From positions 1 to 39,072 of the forward strand of contig DAINMX010000036.1 of the NCBI GenBank assembly GCA_036736205.1: 39,072 bases of DNA, in the 5' to 3' direction. The position numbers and the translations under genes are program-made. Origin of the DNA: XYA12-FULL-58-9 sp001798605. Lineage in GTDB: Bacteria; Myxococcota; XYA12-FULL-58-9. Under the pieces are notes generated by a model. The model had not been told where the DNA came from, searched no databases, and saw only the letters and a list, made by a program, of their open reading frames with translations. Shown here one piece after another: positions 1 to 6,721 of this stretch. Within the stretch, counting starts at the first letter, position 1; the number at the start of each line of letters is the position of its first letter.

Positions 1-130
1 ACTTGGCCATGCCCTTTGATTCTGACCACTTCGTCATCGCTGCGGTCAGCGTCGTCTTGCCATGGTCTACGTGACCAATCGTCCCCACATTCACGTGCGG
101 CTTGGTGCGTTTGAATTTCTCCTTGGCCAT
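1..130 (-). CDS. tuf: Elongation factor Tu, N-terminal 43 residues (runs off the window)
   Basis: EF-Tu carries aminoacyl-tRNA to the ribosome as a GTP complex. Only the first 43 codons are inside the window; the rest lies beyond base 1. The reading begins MAKEKFKRTKPHVNVGTIG and contains the GTPase P-loop GHVDHGKT at about residues 19-26, which is diagnostic. The ATG at 130 follows an AAGGAG ribosome site (about 8 bases spacing). Four tRNA genes lie directly upstream on the same strand, an arrangement known from E. coli tufB, so this copy is probably the tRNA-linked tuf gene. Translation factors often follow it in related genomes, but that cannot be seen here. Confidence 0.95.
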   Translation of the reverse strand, partial: MAKEKFKRTKPHVNVGTIGHVDHGKTTLTAAMTKWSESKGMAK

Positions 131-178
131 CGTTCTCTCTCCTTGGCGTCAAACCGCCTTAGTCAACGACATCGAACT

Positions 179-254
179 TGGAGCCCATGACCGGATTTGA
201 ACCGGTGACCTCCTCCTTACCAAGGAGGTGCTCTGCCTACTGAGCTACATGGGC
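179..254 (-). tRNA. tRNA-Thr (anticodon GGT)
   Basis: A cloverleaf of 76 bases on the minus strand. The 7-bp acceptor stem is GCCCATG/CATGGGC, the anticodon arm has a perfect 5-bp stem CCTCC/GGAGG around loop TTGGTAA, and the T-loop reads GGTTCAAATCC. The CCA end is encoded. It is the tRNA nearest to tuf, matching thrT in the E. coli cluster. Confidence 0.96.
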
Positions 255-273
255 CCAATCAACATCCTCTTCG

Positions 274-349
274 TGGAGCGGGCGACGAGGTTCGAACTCG
301 CGACCCTCAGCTTGGAAGGCTGATGCTCTGCCAACTGAGCTACACCCGC
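274..349 (-). tRNA. tRNA-Gly (anticodon TCC)
   Basis: Minus-strand cloverleaf of 76 bases. Acceptor stem GCGGGTG pairs with CGCCCGC through one G-T wobble, and the anticodon stem TCAGC/GCTGA encloses loop CTTCCAA, giving anticodon TCC. CCA is encoded. It corresponds in position and identity to glyT in the E. coli tufB operon. Confidence 0.96.
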
Positions 350-382
350 ATTCTCGGGAATGTGCCCGAGATCATTTGTTGT

Positions 383-469
383 TGGTGGAGGGGGGAGGGT
401 TCGAACCTCCGTAGCGCGGTGCGCGGCAGATTTACAGTCTGCTCCCTTTAGCCACTCGGGAACCCCTCC
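383..469 (-). tRNA. tRNA-Tyr (anticodon GTA)
   Basis: Minus-strand class II tRNA of 87 bases with a long variable arm. Acceptor stem GGAGGGG/CCCCTCC, anticodon stem GCAGA/TCTGC around loop CTGTAAA, discriminator A and encoded CCA. Position and identity match tyrU in the E. coli cluster. Confidence 0.96.
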
Positions 470-496
470 AACTTTTTTTTCTTCTTCTCCTCGATC

Positions 497-572
497 TGGA
501 GCTGGCGATGGGAATCGAACCCGCGACCTGCTGATTACAAATCAGCTGCTCTGCCAACTGAGCTACGCCAGC
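497..572 (-). tRNA. tRNA-Thr (anticodon TGT)
   Basis: Minus-strand cloverleaf of 76 bases. Acceptor stem GCTGGCG/CGCCAGC, anticodon stem GCTGA/TCAGC around loop TTTGTAA, encoded CCA. It is the first gene of the tRNA-tuf transcription unit and matches thrU in E. coli. Confidence 0.96.
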
Positions 573-647
573 AAACCTCGTTCCCAACCTAGACGCTGGA
601 AATTATGAGAGAATCCATCATAATCATAGGCCTACGCCGGGCGCGAA

Positions 648-683
648 TCGCGCTTTATAGGGATCGCCCCCCGCCAAGTCAAG
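648..683 (-). promoter_or_regulatory. Housekeeping sigma promoter of the tRNA-tuf operon
   Basis: On the minus strand a -35 box TTGACT (677-682) and a -10 box TATAAA (654-659) are separated by exactly 17 bases. A GC-rich run (GCGCGATTCGCGCC) follows the -10 box, as in stable-RNA promoters under stringent control (inference). It lies about 80 bases before the first tRNA and is the only near-consensus promoter in the 573-739 gap. Confidence 0.8.
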
Positions 684-739
684 CGAAAAAAGGCGTAAGT
701 TGGAAAGTGGCTTGAGCCTTGCACAGAGCCAGATACGCC

Positions 740-1504
740 CTAACCACTTTGGCCCCCCAAAACCACAGCGCGCTGCCTCGCGGCCTCATACAACAAGATC
801 GCTCCCGCAACCGATGCATTGAGAGAACCGAGATCGCCGCTCATCGGTATGCGCACCAGCCGATCACAACATTCGGCGATGGTTCGGCGTAGGCCCTTCC
901 CCTCGGAGCCCACGACGACGACCGTGGGCCCAGTCAAGTCCACATCATAGATGACCTCTTGGCCCTCGGCAGCCGTCCCCATCACCCAAAGGCCAGCTCG
1001 TTTCGCATCCTCGAGTGCGCGACGAAGATTGGTCACTCGAGCTATCGGCAAGTGCGATGTGGCCCCAGCTGCAGTCTTGACCACCGTCGCATTGACTTCC
1101 ACTGCTCGGTCCTTGGGAAAAAACAAACCGTGGGCACCCAGGGCGAAGGCAGAACGAACCAGCGCACCAAGATTGTGCGGATCTTGCACGTGGTCGAGCG
1201 CCACCAGCAGAGGCGGTTGTTTCGCCTCGGGGGAGTGCTCGAGGAGCGCATCAAGCTCCGCATATGCAAATGGCACCACCGCAGCGACAACGCCCTGGTG
1301 TGGCACTGCGCCGACGAGACCGTCGAGCTTGCGCTTGCCAACAACAACCACCGGAATGTTGTGTTCTTTGGCGGCCTGCTCCAAATCTGCCAACCGCGTT
1401 GACTGCCCTCCCCCGGCAATAAATATGCGCTGCACATCGTGCGGCCGACCACGGAGCGCCTCTTCCACTGGGTGACGTCCGTAAATGTATGCATCACGTC
1501 CCAT
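740..1504 (-). CDS. rlmB: 23S rRNA (guanosine-2'-O-)-methyltransferase RlmB, TrmH/SPOUT family
   Basis: Predicted SPOUT-fold methyltransferase that 2'-O-methylates 23S rRNA with S-adenosylmethionine. The 254 residues fit the family (about 245-270). The N-terminal substrate-binding domain starts YIYGRHPVEEAL; the catalytic half carries the knot motifs VVVVGSEGKGLRR (about 200-212) and IPMSGDLGSLNASVA (about 224-238). The frame is open far upstream into pyrF, but the ATG at 1504 matches the family start and lies one base after the pyrF stop, so the genes are probably cotranscribed and coupled. Other TrmH-type enzymes with different RNA targets cannot be fully excluded. Confidence 0.92.
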   Translation of the reverse strand: MGRDAYIYGRHPVEEALRGRPHDVQRIFIAGGGQSTRLADLEQAAKEHNIPVVVVGKRKLDGLVGAVPHQGVVAAVVPFAYAELDALLEHSPEAKQPPLLVALDHVQDPHNLGALVRSAFALGAHGLFFPKDRAVEVNATVVKTAAGATSHLPIARVTNLRRALEDAKRAGLWVMGTAAEGQEVIYDVDLTGPTVVVVGSEGKGLRRTIAECCDRLVRIPMSGDLGSLNASVAGAILLYEAARQRAVVLGGQSG

Positions 1505-1505
1505 G

Positions 1506-2192
1506 TCAGCTCGCAGCTTCAATTTCGCCGACGATGGCGCGTGCCGCAGCCACACGGTCATCGGCACCAAGGATAGGACGACCGACCACCAGCCAAGTCG
1601 CCCCGGCTGCCACGGCATCTCGCGGCGTTGCAATTCGTTTTTGATCACCGGCAGCCGCGCCACGGGGTCGTATTCCAGGAACAACCCGTTTGCCACCGAG
1701 CGGTGCCAATCGCTCAAGCTCGAGTGCGCTACACACCAGTCCATCGGCCCCAGCCCCTAGAGCGAGCTCGCCGAGGCGCAACGTCGCGTTTGCGACGGCC
1801 TCGCCCAAACCAATGGCGTTTGCCGCGACGTCATCCATGCTGGTGAGCATCGTCACTGCGACGATCTGCGTCCTGCCCGATGCCGCGTGCACAGCCGCTC
1901 GCACCATCTCGGCACCACCCAACGCATGGACCGTAACCATCTCGACGCCGAGCTGCGTTGCTTGGTGGATAGCCGCTGCCGCCGTCCGGGGTATGTCATG
2001 AACCTTGAGGTCGAGAAAAACCCCGAGCCCCATGCCTGTCAACTCACGCACCAGATCAGGACCATGCGCAACAAATGGCTCTAGGCCAACCTTGACTAGG
2101 CCAATCTCATTTCGCAGAGCCCTCGCGACATCAAGAGCCTCCTGTCGGCCGGGCACGTCGAGCGCCAGAATCAATCGTTCACGGCTTAGCAT
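1506..2192 (-). CDS. pyrF: Orotidine 5'-phosphate decarboxylase
   Basis: Catalyses the last step of UMP synthesis, decarboxylation of OMP. It has 228 residues, normal for the family. Visible are the N-terminal strand LILALDVP, the catalytic DLKVHDIP motif with its Lys/Asp charge network near residue 60, and the phosphate-binding PGIRP (about 180) and VVGRPI (about 208) segments. The frame stays open to 2309, but the ATG at 2192 gives the normal N-terminus; the extension would overlap mtgA and has low-complexity charged sequence. It follows mtgA on the same strand and ends one base before the rlmB start. Confidence 0.95.
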   Translation of the reverse strand: MLSRERLILALDVPGRQEALDVARALRNEIGLVKVGLEPFVAHGPDLVRELTGMGLGVFLDLKVHDIPRTAAAAIHQATQLGVEMVTVHALGGAEMVRAAVHAASGRTQIVAVTMLTSMDDVAANAIGLGEAVANATLRLGELALGAGADGLVCSALELERLAPLGGKRVVPGIRPRGAAAGDQKRIATPRDAVAAGATWLVVGRPILGADDRVAAARAIVGEIEAAS

Positions 2193-2289
2193 TTGCTCGC
2201 TATCGCACAGCAATGCGCTGCGGTCCAGACGCCCCCTCTTCGGACTCTTCGGATCGCGGTCTTCGTCCCTCGCCAAGGATTGGGTCAAT

Positions 2290-3057
2290 TCAATTGTCGA
2301 GCCATCCAAACTGATTCATATGGCCACGAATCTTTTCGACTCGGCGCAGAAAGGTTTCGGTGCGGGTCAACGGATTGTGTTTCTTCGGGCTCGGCAACGT
2401 CGCTGCCATTTCGATCGCTTGGGACTCACTCAGATCGTTGGCGGAGACTCGCCAATATGCTTGGGCCGCGGCTTCGGCACCGTAGATACCCTCTCCAAGC
2501 TCCGCCACATTCAAATACAGGCTGAGAATGCGCTGTTTGCTGAGATTCTGCTCCATCCACAGCGCCAAGATCATCTCGTGCCACTTGCGCCAGGGCGTAC
2601 GTGAATCACCGACCACGAGATTCTTGATGGTTTGCTGGGAAATCGTACTGGCGCCGAAACCCACCTCCCCCTTCTCCTTTGCGTAGGCAATGGCGTCGCC
2701 CAACGCAGCAAAGTCGACACCTGCGTGCTGGTGAAAACGGGCATCCTCAGCGGCAACCACCGCCTGCTGCAATCGTTTTGACATTTGCGACAATCCCACC
2801 GGCTGCCACCGCAGGCGGGCGAGCTTGCGGTTCCCTTGTCGCGCCCGCTCATAGTCTTCAATTGGCAATGATTTGGGACACCGGCCAGTTGCGAGCGTAT
2901 CCCAATCGGGCTTGAGAACGGCGATGTAAACCAGGTCGAGAATCAACAACAACGCGATGCCAAAAAGTGCACGTCGGGCGACAGTTCTTGCACGCCCCGC
3001 CGACGGTTTCGATGACGAGGGTTCTCTTCGCCGCCAGCGCGGGATAAACCAGGCCAT
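2290..3057 (-). CDS. mtgA: Monofunctional biosynthetic peptidoglycan transglycosylase (GT51)
   Basis: Polymerises lipid II into glycan strands at the outer face of the inner membrane. The 255 residues match MtgA, with no transpeptidase domain. A basic N-terminus precedes one membrane helix at about 30-50 (ALFGIALLLILDLVYIAVL). GT51 motifs follow in order: EDARFHQHAGVD (catalytic Glu, about 104-115), GASTISQQTIKNL (about 135-147), and the WMEQNLSKQRILSLYLN block with the AELGEGIYGAEAAAQAYW block (about 165-203). It sits between pyrF and a GDPD gene, all on the minus strand and closely spaced. Confidence 0.93.
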   Translation of the reverse strand: MAWFIPRWRRREPSSSKPSAGRARTVARRALFGIALLLILDLVYIAVLKPDWDTLATGRCPKSLPIEDYERARQGNRKLARLRWQPVGLSQMSKRLQQAVVAAEDARFHQHAGVDFAALGDAIAYAKEKGEVGFGASTISQQTIKNLVVGDSRTPWRKWHEMILALWMEQNLSKQRILSLYLNVAELGEGIYGAEAAAQAYWRVSANDLSESQAIEMAATLPSPKKHNPLTRTETFLRRVEKIRGHMNQFGWLDN

Positions 3058-3066
3058 GGTGTCAGA

Positions 3067-3981
3067 TCACTCGGACGGTCGAACGTAGATATCAGGCTCG
3101 GCGCGCATGTTACCTACCAGGGTCTTAGGGATATCGGTAATCAATCCATGCACGCCCAGATCACTCAGAGCAGCCGCGTCTGCGAGGTTGTAGACGGTCC
3201 ACACCCAGACAGCGACGGTGGGTGGTGCCGCTTTCAAAGCCGAAGCGGCCAGCGTCGTGCGAACCGCCAGAACAGAAATCGGCACCTGCAGCATCTTTTC
3301 TATCGCCTCCTCCTCCCCGGCAAGACCCACGAGGGGCAGAGACGCGTCGCGACGGTACGCCTCATCTAACAGGTTCTCATCAAAGCTCGCGAGAGCCACG
3401 CGGTCGGCCGCTCCGCTCTCGTACACAACATCAATAACGCGTTCTGCCAATCGCTCCACGCGGGCTGTCCGCTTCATCTCAATCATGAACCGGCCATTGG
3501 GCAATGCCAACACCTGTGACAAAGTGGGTACCCGCTCGCCAGCGAATCTTTCTTGAAAATCTGTCGGCTCAATATTGCGCTCTGCCAGAGCCGCCCGAGT
3601 GTAGTCGGGCCAACCAGGTTTCCCCGCGCCCAGTGCCGTCAGCTCTGCCGCCGTTCGTTCTTCGACGTGGCCTTGTGAGTGGGTAGTTCGTTCAAGTGTG
3701 TCATCGTGGATGACCATTACCTGGTCGTCACAGGACAGGCCCACGTCGAGCTCTTGCCAATCAGCTCCCGCATCGATTGCGTGCCGCATAGATGCCAAGG
3801 TGTTTTCGGGAGCTTCGAGTGAGCCTCCCCGATGGGCGATGATCACGGGACCTGCCATCGCTGCGAACGGCAGCGGTGGCCGCGTCGGCATTTTGACGGT
3901 GGCGCAAGCGACAAGGGTCATGGCAAGCAACGCCAAGAGGGATGCCGCACCCCACGACAACACGGACGTCGACGTCAACAT
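3067..3981 (-). CDS. Glycerophosphodiester phosphodiesterase lipoprotein
   Basis: Hydrolyses glycerophosphodiesters to glycerol 3-phosphate and an alcohol (GDPD family, TIM barrel). Of the 304 residues, the first 26 form a lipoprotein signal ending in lipobox LVAC, so the enzyme is probably lipid-anchored in the periplasm. The catalytic pattern is intact: AHRGGSLEAPENTL (about 48-61), the ELDVGLSCDDQVMVIHD block with metal and catalytic Glu/Asp/His (about 79-95), and a late WTVYN segment. An ATG 24 bases upstream is in frame, but the ATG at 3981 follows GGAGGA at ideal spacing and gives a proper signal peptide. It begins just after deoC ends, so the two are likely cotranscribed. Confidence 0.9.
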   Translation of the reverse strand: MLTSTSVLSWGAASLLALLAMTLVACATVKMPTRPPLPFAAMAGPVIIAHRGGSLEAPENTLASMRHAIDAGADWQELDVGLSCDDQVMVIHDDTLERTTHSQGHVEERTAAELTALGAGKPGWPDYTRAALAERNIEPTDFQERFAGERVPTLSQVLALPNGRFMIEMKRTARVERLAERVIDVVYESGAADRVALASFDENLLDEAYRRDASLPLVGLAGEEEAIEKMLQVPISVLAVRTTLAASALKAAPPTVAVWVWTVYNLADAAALSDLGVHGLITDIPKTLVGNMRAEPDIYVRPSE

Positions 3982-4001
3982 GATTCCTCCGAGCCAACAG
4001 T

Positions 4002-4928
4002 TCAATAACCCCCGACGGCGCGGAGCTTGCCCTTCTTCTTCTTCGAATCTGTCGCCCCAGTGACAATCGCCACCGAAGCGCTAGCCCCCAACCTCGTGGC
4101 TCCCGCCGCGACGAGTCGTCGAGCATCCTCCTCAGAGTGAATCCCACCAGAAGCTTTGACACCCATCTGCGGCCCCACCACACTGCGCATCAGCGCAATG
4201 TCTTCGACCGTCGCACCCCCGACACCGAAGCCGGTCGAAGTCTTGACGAATGCTGCTCCCGCCACCTTAGACAAAGCGCACGCTATCACCTTTTGATCGT
4301 GATCGAGCATGCCCGCTTCGATGATGACTTTGACTGGCTTGGGGTGAGCGGCACCAACGACCGCAACGATGTCCTCGAGAACTGTGGCATAGTCACGGCT
4401 TTTCAATGCACCAAGATTGATCACCATGTCGATCTCGGCCGCGCCATTGCGCACGGCCTCGCGAGTCTCAAATGCCTTGGCATTCGAGGTCTCGGCGCCG
4501 AGGGGAAAACCCACAACGGCAATCGCCTTGGTAACCGCGCCCTCGAGTTGCGAAGCGCAATAACGAACATTGACAGAATTGACGCACACCGTTGCAAAAC
4601 CATACTGCCTGGCCTCGTCACAAAGCTTCTTGAGCTGAGCGCGATCGGCGTCGGCCTTGAGCAACGTGTGGTCAATCAATGGGGCGAGATCGGATGCGGG
4701 GCGTCCGTGCCCCGCTGTCGCGCCAATGCGGGTGACACCCATGCGGACGATTTGCCGTACATCGTCTGGCCGTTTGACGGCACAGCCGCCGCAACCCTCA
4801 CAGGATTCCCCCGGTTTGCAGGCACTGCCAGACACCGGAGGTTGTGAAGGCACCTCCTGCACCAATCTGGCCTGTACCCGGCGGGTTATTTCGTCCACGA
4901 GTTGATCGAGTTGATTGTCGGACTGCAT
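4002..4928 (-). CDS. deoC: Deoxyribose-phosphate aldolase with N-terminal microcompartment-targeting extension
   Basis: Class I aldolase that splits 2-deoxyribose 5-phosphate into glyceraldehyde 3-phosphate and acetaldehyde. The DeoC core occupies about residues 80-300; the Schiff-base lysine is in AAFVKTSTGFG and the second lysine in VKVIIEAGML. Before it lies an unusual stretch of about 80 residues: an amphipathic helix at 7-22 (LDQLVDEITRRVQARL), a Pro/Ser-rich linker, then Cys37, 43, 46 and 49 in a C-x5-C-x2-C-x2-C cluster. Such N-terminal helices are typical encapsulation peptides of microcompartment cargo, and vertex genes lie upstream. In-frame starts at 4949 and 5006 (GTG) exist; none has a strong ribosome site, and 4928 is chosen because it puts the helix at the terminus. 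Confidence 0.88.
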   Translation of the reverse strand: MQSDNQLDQLVDEITRRVQARLVQEVPSQPPVSGSACKPGESCEGCGGCAVKRPDDVRQIVRMGVTRIGATAGHGRPASDLAPLIDHTLLKADADRAQLKKLCDEARQYGFATVCVNSVNVRYCASQLEGAVTKAIAVVGFPLGAETSNAKAFETREAVRNGAAEIDMVINLGALKSRDYATVLEDIVAVVGAAHPKPVKVIIEAGMLDHDQKVIACALSKVAGAAFVKTSTGFGVGGATVEDIALMRSVVGPQMGVKASGGIHSEEDARRLVAAGATRLGASASVAIVTGATDSKKKKGKLRAVGGY

Positions 4929-5006
4929 GCCGAGGCTATATCCCACCATAGGGCTGCTGCAAAGGGGTTGAGCCAGTTTCTGGAAACAGAAGAGTATTCG
5001 GCGCAC

Positions 5007-5750
5007 TCAACGGTGCAGGGCCCGACTCACCTCATTGACCACCATCTCACGAATTGGATCGGTGCCCTGAGCGCCTGCAGTAGCCGTCACACGGGCAGCA
5101 TGACCGAGGCCGGCCTTGGTGCGAGCTTCGAGCAACGCTTCGATATCAGAGTCTGGGATATCCCGAACGAGCCCAACCTGATGCGCCGCTATCTGGATCT
5201 TGGCGAGGTGCTCAACCAACTCCATGCGCAAGAATGCCGTTTCGAGGTCGGGGCCGACGGAGATGACACCGTGATGCTCCAGAAGCAGAACATCGGCATC
5301 GGCGAGATGTGGCCCCATGCCGCTCGTCCACTCCGGTTTCTTGGGTGCGGCATACGGCACCAATGGAACCAAGGCACCAAGGGAAACAACGGGCTCAGGC
5401 ATCATCGTCGTTCGCACCGGCACACCAGCGACAGAGAATCCCGTGGCTGTGGGCGGATGCGCATGCATCACAGCCTGGACATCGGGGCGTTGTCGATAGA
5501 TGTACAAATGCAGACTGAGCTCGCTAAACGGCTTTCCGGAGCCACTGACGACCTTGCCCTGATCGTCGACGACAATGAGATTCTCCCGACTAACCGTGGC
5601 CTTGGATACCGAGGTCGGCGTTGCCAAGAATCGCCCATCGAGCAACCGCACACTGATATTGCCATCGTGGTTCGCCACCCACTGCCGCGAGTGCATTTGG
5701 TGACTGAAACTCACAAGTTGATCTTCGAGAATTCTTCGGAGAGCCGTCAT
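5007..5750 (-). CDS. Class II aldolase, L-fuculose-phosphate-aldolase-like, with C-terminal helix
   Basis: Zinc-dependent class II aldolase/adducin-family enzyme, expected to cleave a sugar 1-phosphate to dihydroxyacetone phosphate and an aldehyde; the substrate is not shown by sequence. Of 247 residues, the fold spans about 1-215 with NHDGNISVR, SGSGKPFSELSLH (catalytic Glu), the metal-binding MHAHPP, and EHHGV. A flexible Ala/Thr/Gly linker then leads to a C-terminal amphipathic helix (about 231-247, DPIREMVVNEVSRALHR) outside the normal aldolase fold, resembling a cargo encapsulation peptide. The ATG at 5750 has a GGGG run about 8 bases upstream. It lies between the BMC vertex genes and deoC, whose longest reading frame starts at the base after this stop. 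Confidence 0.88.
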   Translation of the reverse strand: MTALRRILEDQLVSFSHQMHSRQWVANHDGNISVRLLDGRFLATPTSVSKATVSRENLIVVDDQGKVVSGSGKPFSELSLHLYIYRQRPDVQAVMHAHPPTATGFSVAGVPVRTTMMPEPVVSLGALVPLVPYAAPKKPEWTSGMGPHLADADVLLLEHHGVISVGPDLETAFLRMELVEHLAKIQIAAHQVGLVRDIPDSDIEALLEARTKAGLGHAARVTATAGAQGTDPIREMVVNEVSRALHR

Positions 5751-5784
5751 CAATTTGCCCCAGGGGAACGCGAAGCAGCCATTG

Positions 5785-6066
5785 TCAGGTGTGAGACCGC
5801 TCTATGTCAATATCATCAATGATGCCGACGATGATCGACCGGATTGGCCCGGCCTCTGCACCGAGGAGTTGCCGCACCCCAGTGCCCTCGGTCAGGACCA
5901 GGACACGATCGTCCGGACCGGCTTGCACCCGGTCCACAGCAACAAATGCTGGAGCAGCTTTTTCGCCGGCAGGACTATCCTGACGCACAAGCATGATCTT
6001 CTGCCCGTCATAGGCAGGGTGATGCGCGGTCGCAACCACTGTGCCTATCACCCGACAAATTCTCAC
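5785..6066 (-). CDS. Microcompartment vertex protein, EutN/CcmL (BMC-P) family, copy 1
   Basis: BMC-P proteins form pentamers that cap the corners of the icosahedral microcompartment shell. The 93 residues match the family, opening with RICRVIGTVVATAHHPAYDGQKIMLV and ending in the conserved SIIVGIIDDIDIE segment. The GTG start at 6066 overlaps the stop of the second vertex gene, so translation is coupled. It is paralogous to the neighbour but clearly diverged, which suggests distinct corner subunits rather than a recent duplication. Confidence 0.92.
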   Translation of the reverse strand: MRICRVIGTVVATAHHPAYDGQKIMLVRQDSPAGEKAAPAFVAVDRVQAGPDDRVLVLTEGTGVRQLLGAEAGPIRSIIVGIIDDIDIERSHT

Positions 6067-6338
6067 GACGCGTCCGTCCGATGCATGTCGTCGATAATGC
6101 CTACGATGGCCGCATCGACGGGGACAAAACTCTGCTTAAGGGCCAGAGCCGCCTCACGCGAACCAACCAAGAATACAAAATCGCCCGGCCCTGCCTGCAC
6201 GGTGTCTACCGCCACCTCTTTGGCACCACGAGGCTGTCGGTTCTCATCAAGGGGCTGCACCAACATGAGCTTCTGCCCCTCCAGCCCCTCTATGCACCGT
6301 CGGGCCACGACTGTACCGATGACTTCTCCCAAGTACAT
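6063..6338 (-). CDS. Microcompartment vertex protein, EutN/CcmL (BMC-P) family, copy 2
   Basis: A second pentameric shell vertex protein, 91 residues. It begins MYLGEVIGTVVARRCIEGLEG and has the family core EVAVDTVQAGPGDFVFLVGS and the AIVGIIDDMH tail. It is the first gene of the four-gene set vertex 2 - vertex 1 - class II aldolase - deoC. No hexameric (BMC-H) or trimeric (BMC-T) shell gene is present, so facets must be encoded elsewhere. The ATG at 6338 has no clear ribosome site; it could be weakly translated, as fits a component needed in only 60 subunits per shell (inference). Confidence 0.92.
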   Translation of the reverse strand: MYLGEVIGTVVARRCIEGLEGQKLMLVQPLDENRQPRGAKEVAVDTVQAGPGDFVFLVGSREAALALKQSFVPVDAAIVGIIDDMHRTDAS

Positions 6339-6721
6339 GTGACAGGGCTCGTAACACGGCCGGAGAAATCACACAAGGTGCGTGATGTATGTATGTATGA
6401 ATGAATGAATCGAATTTGCTGCATCGCGCATCTCCCTGCCGGCGTATTTTGCCGGCTCAAAAAGACGCCCGCGCCCCCTCAGCTCATGCTGCCACTTGCG
6501 GAATTTCCGGGCCCAAAAGCGGCCAAAGGTTCGGGGTCATAACATCTTTAATATGCGTTTTTTGAACCCCATCCACATTCCACCTCAACCCCCGGGAACT
6601 TCACGTCAGACAACAGCGGGACCGTTACGCGGGACAGGACACAAGGCGACACCGGTCTTCTTGTTTGTGGTGGCTGCTTTGGGTTTTTCAAAAACATCGA
6701 ACACCTTTCTGTGAACAAGGT
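6339..6721. other. Gene-poor region upstream of the vertex genes
   Basis: About 380 bases without a convincing gene. It separates the vertex gene starts from the end of the sulfotransferase gene and should hold the promoter of the microcompartment operon, but I find no clear -35/-10 pair. It contains a short tetranucleotide repeat at 6387-6410 and a GCCGGC-loop-GCCGGC inverted repeat at 6438-6456. Base composition shifts towards AT beyond about 6540. Confidence 0.6.
6387..6410. repeat. Tetranucleotide repeat (GTAT)3(GAAT)3
   Basis: Three copies of GTAT followed directly by three of GAAT, about 50 bases upstream of the first vertex gene. Such repeats can change length by slippage; here that would alter promoter or leader spacing, but no such effect is shown. 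Confidence 0.85.

Noticed and set aside
360..608. 82-residue frame across tRNA-Tyr and tRNA-Thr
   Set aside because: It is the well-known spurious product of reading tRNA genes as protein (GDGNRTRDLL-type sequence).
951..1475. 174-residue plus-strand frame opposite rlmB
   Set aside because: Ser/Ala/Arg-rich shadow of rlmB with no domain or ribosome site.
1505..1744. N-terminal extension of rlmB to 1744
   Set aside because: The added residues overlap pyrF in another frame and show no family likeness; the ATG at 1504 gives the standard N-terminus.
2193..2309. Extension of pyrF to 2309
   Set aside because: It overlaps the end of mtgA, is low-complexity, and is absent from the usual pyrF length.
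6438..6456. GCCGGC-GTATTTT-GCCGGC hairpin as a terminator
   Set aside because: On the plus strand it is followed by A residues, and on the minus strand the T residues precede the hairpin, so it lacks a terminator U-tract in either direction.
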